The notes under the pieces: model-generated
The model's database searches: none
Told to the model about the DNA's origin: nothing
Seen by the model: the letters and a program-made list of their open reading frames with translations, nothing else
Program-made: the position numbers and the translations under genes
Shown here: positions 5,740 through 5,915 of the stretch, piece after piece
Position numbering within the stretch: position 1 is the stretch's first letter
Layout of the letters: the number at the start of each line of letters is the position of its first letter
Source: an uncultured Lacticaseibacillus sp.
Lineage (GTDB): Bacteria > Bacillota > Bacilli > Lactobacillales > Lactobacillaceae
Assembly (NCBI GenBank): GCA_934339215.1
Contig: CAKRHU010000110.1
Location: 1 to 5,915, forward strand
Direction of reading: 5' to 3'
Length of the DNA: 5,915 nt

Positions 5740-5773
5740 TACCACTGCTTGTTGTGAGCAGTGGTATTTTTTT
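5740..5773 (+). terminator. Rho-independent terminator of the DUF948-YtxH operon
   Basis: A perfect 10-bp stem, TACCACTGCT (5740-5749) with AGCAGTGGTA (5757-5766), has a 7-nt loop and is followed by seven T residues. It begins 12 nt after the YtxH-like stop codon. No T run follows on the minus strand, so it works for the plus strand only. Confidence 0.92.
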
Positions 5774-5915
5774 GCACTGATTATCGTAGTAGTGTACTAT
5801 CTCCATTTTAAAACCGGCTATCGTTGTCCGGCATCGACAGTGTTTCAGGCTCGCCATCAGGTGCCAGTGGTCTATCTCCGTTACAGTGATTTGAAATTGG
5901 GCCTCCAGCTGGCCG
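5774..5915. other. Unassigned right-edge segment
   Basis: I can assign no gene here. The plus-strand frame through 5792 is open to the edge (VYYLHFKTGYR, later VVYLRYSDLK) but has no ATG or ribosome binding site. On the minus strand a frame enters from the right edge and stops with TAA at 5810-5808 (ending APDGEPETLSMPDNDSRF), and a second minus frame is open as well. With 140 bases, the coding strand cannot be decided. A 14-nt near-repeat, AGTGTACTATCTCC (5791-5804) and AGTGGTCTATCTCC (5866-5879), is the only other structure seen. Confidence 0.3.

Noticed and set aside
5468..5857. Minus-strand open frame of 129 codons
   Set aside because: Most of it lies antisense to the YtxH-like gene and crosses that operon's terminator; its composition is low-complexity (His/Gln/Leu-rich) from reverse reading, with no ribosome binding site or family resemblance.
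5791..5879. Short direct repeats as a CRISPR array
   Set aside because: Only two imperfect 14-nt copies are present, with no regular spacers or cas genes in the window.

Overview
The window looks like chromosomal DNA of a Gram-positive bacterium of the Lactobacillaceae. The main evidence is a WxL-domain surface protein beside a DUF916/DUF3324 WxL-interacting protein, a c-di-AMP-binding CbpB-type protein, strong GGAGG-like ribosome binding sites, and a moderate base composition with mixed third codon positions. The genus is not certain. There are no rRNA or tRNA genes, CRISPR arrays or intact mobile elements.

Layout. (1) 1-1094, plus: the 3' part of a secreted WxL surface protein whose start lies left of the window. 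(2) 1204-2202, minus: a membrane-anchored DUF916/DUF3324 protein, convergent with the WxL gene, with a strong 12-bp hairpin between them. (3) 2357-3088, minus: an aquaglyceroporin with its own terminator (2313-2349) and a good promoter. (4) 3236-3715, plus: CbpB, a two-CBS-domain c-di-AMP receptor, divergent from the aquaglyceroporin. (5) 3796-4671, minus: a small MscS-type mechanosensitive channel, convergent with cbpB through a perfect 15-bp-stem bidirectional terminator. (6) 4810-5235 and 5251-5727, plus: a two-gene operon of small envelope proteins (DUF948, then YtxH-like), divergent from the channel and closed by a clear terminator at 5740-5773. (7) 5774-5915: an unassigned tail.

How the parts may work together. 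The left third is cell-surface display: a WxL protein that binds the wall and a membrane-anchored partner of the kind that binds WxL proteins. The middle is membrane solute and turgor biology: a water/small-solute channel, a receptor for the osmotic second messenger c-di-AMP, and a pressure-release channel. The right part is envelope-associated small proteins of the stress-linked DUF948/YtxH type. All genes except the last pair are single transcription units with their own signals. The intergenic regions carry several palindromes that could be operators. I see no clearly unprecedented system. The most interesting points are the osmotic cluster around cbpB, the palindromes in the cbpB and aquaglyceroporin promoters, the unusual pore filter of the aquaglyceroporin, and the atypical WxL domain with its convergent partner.
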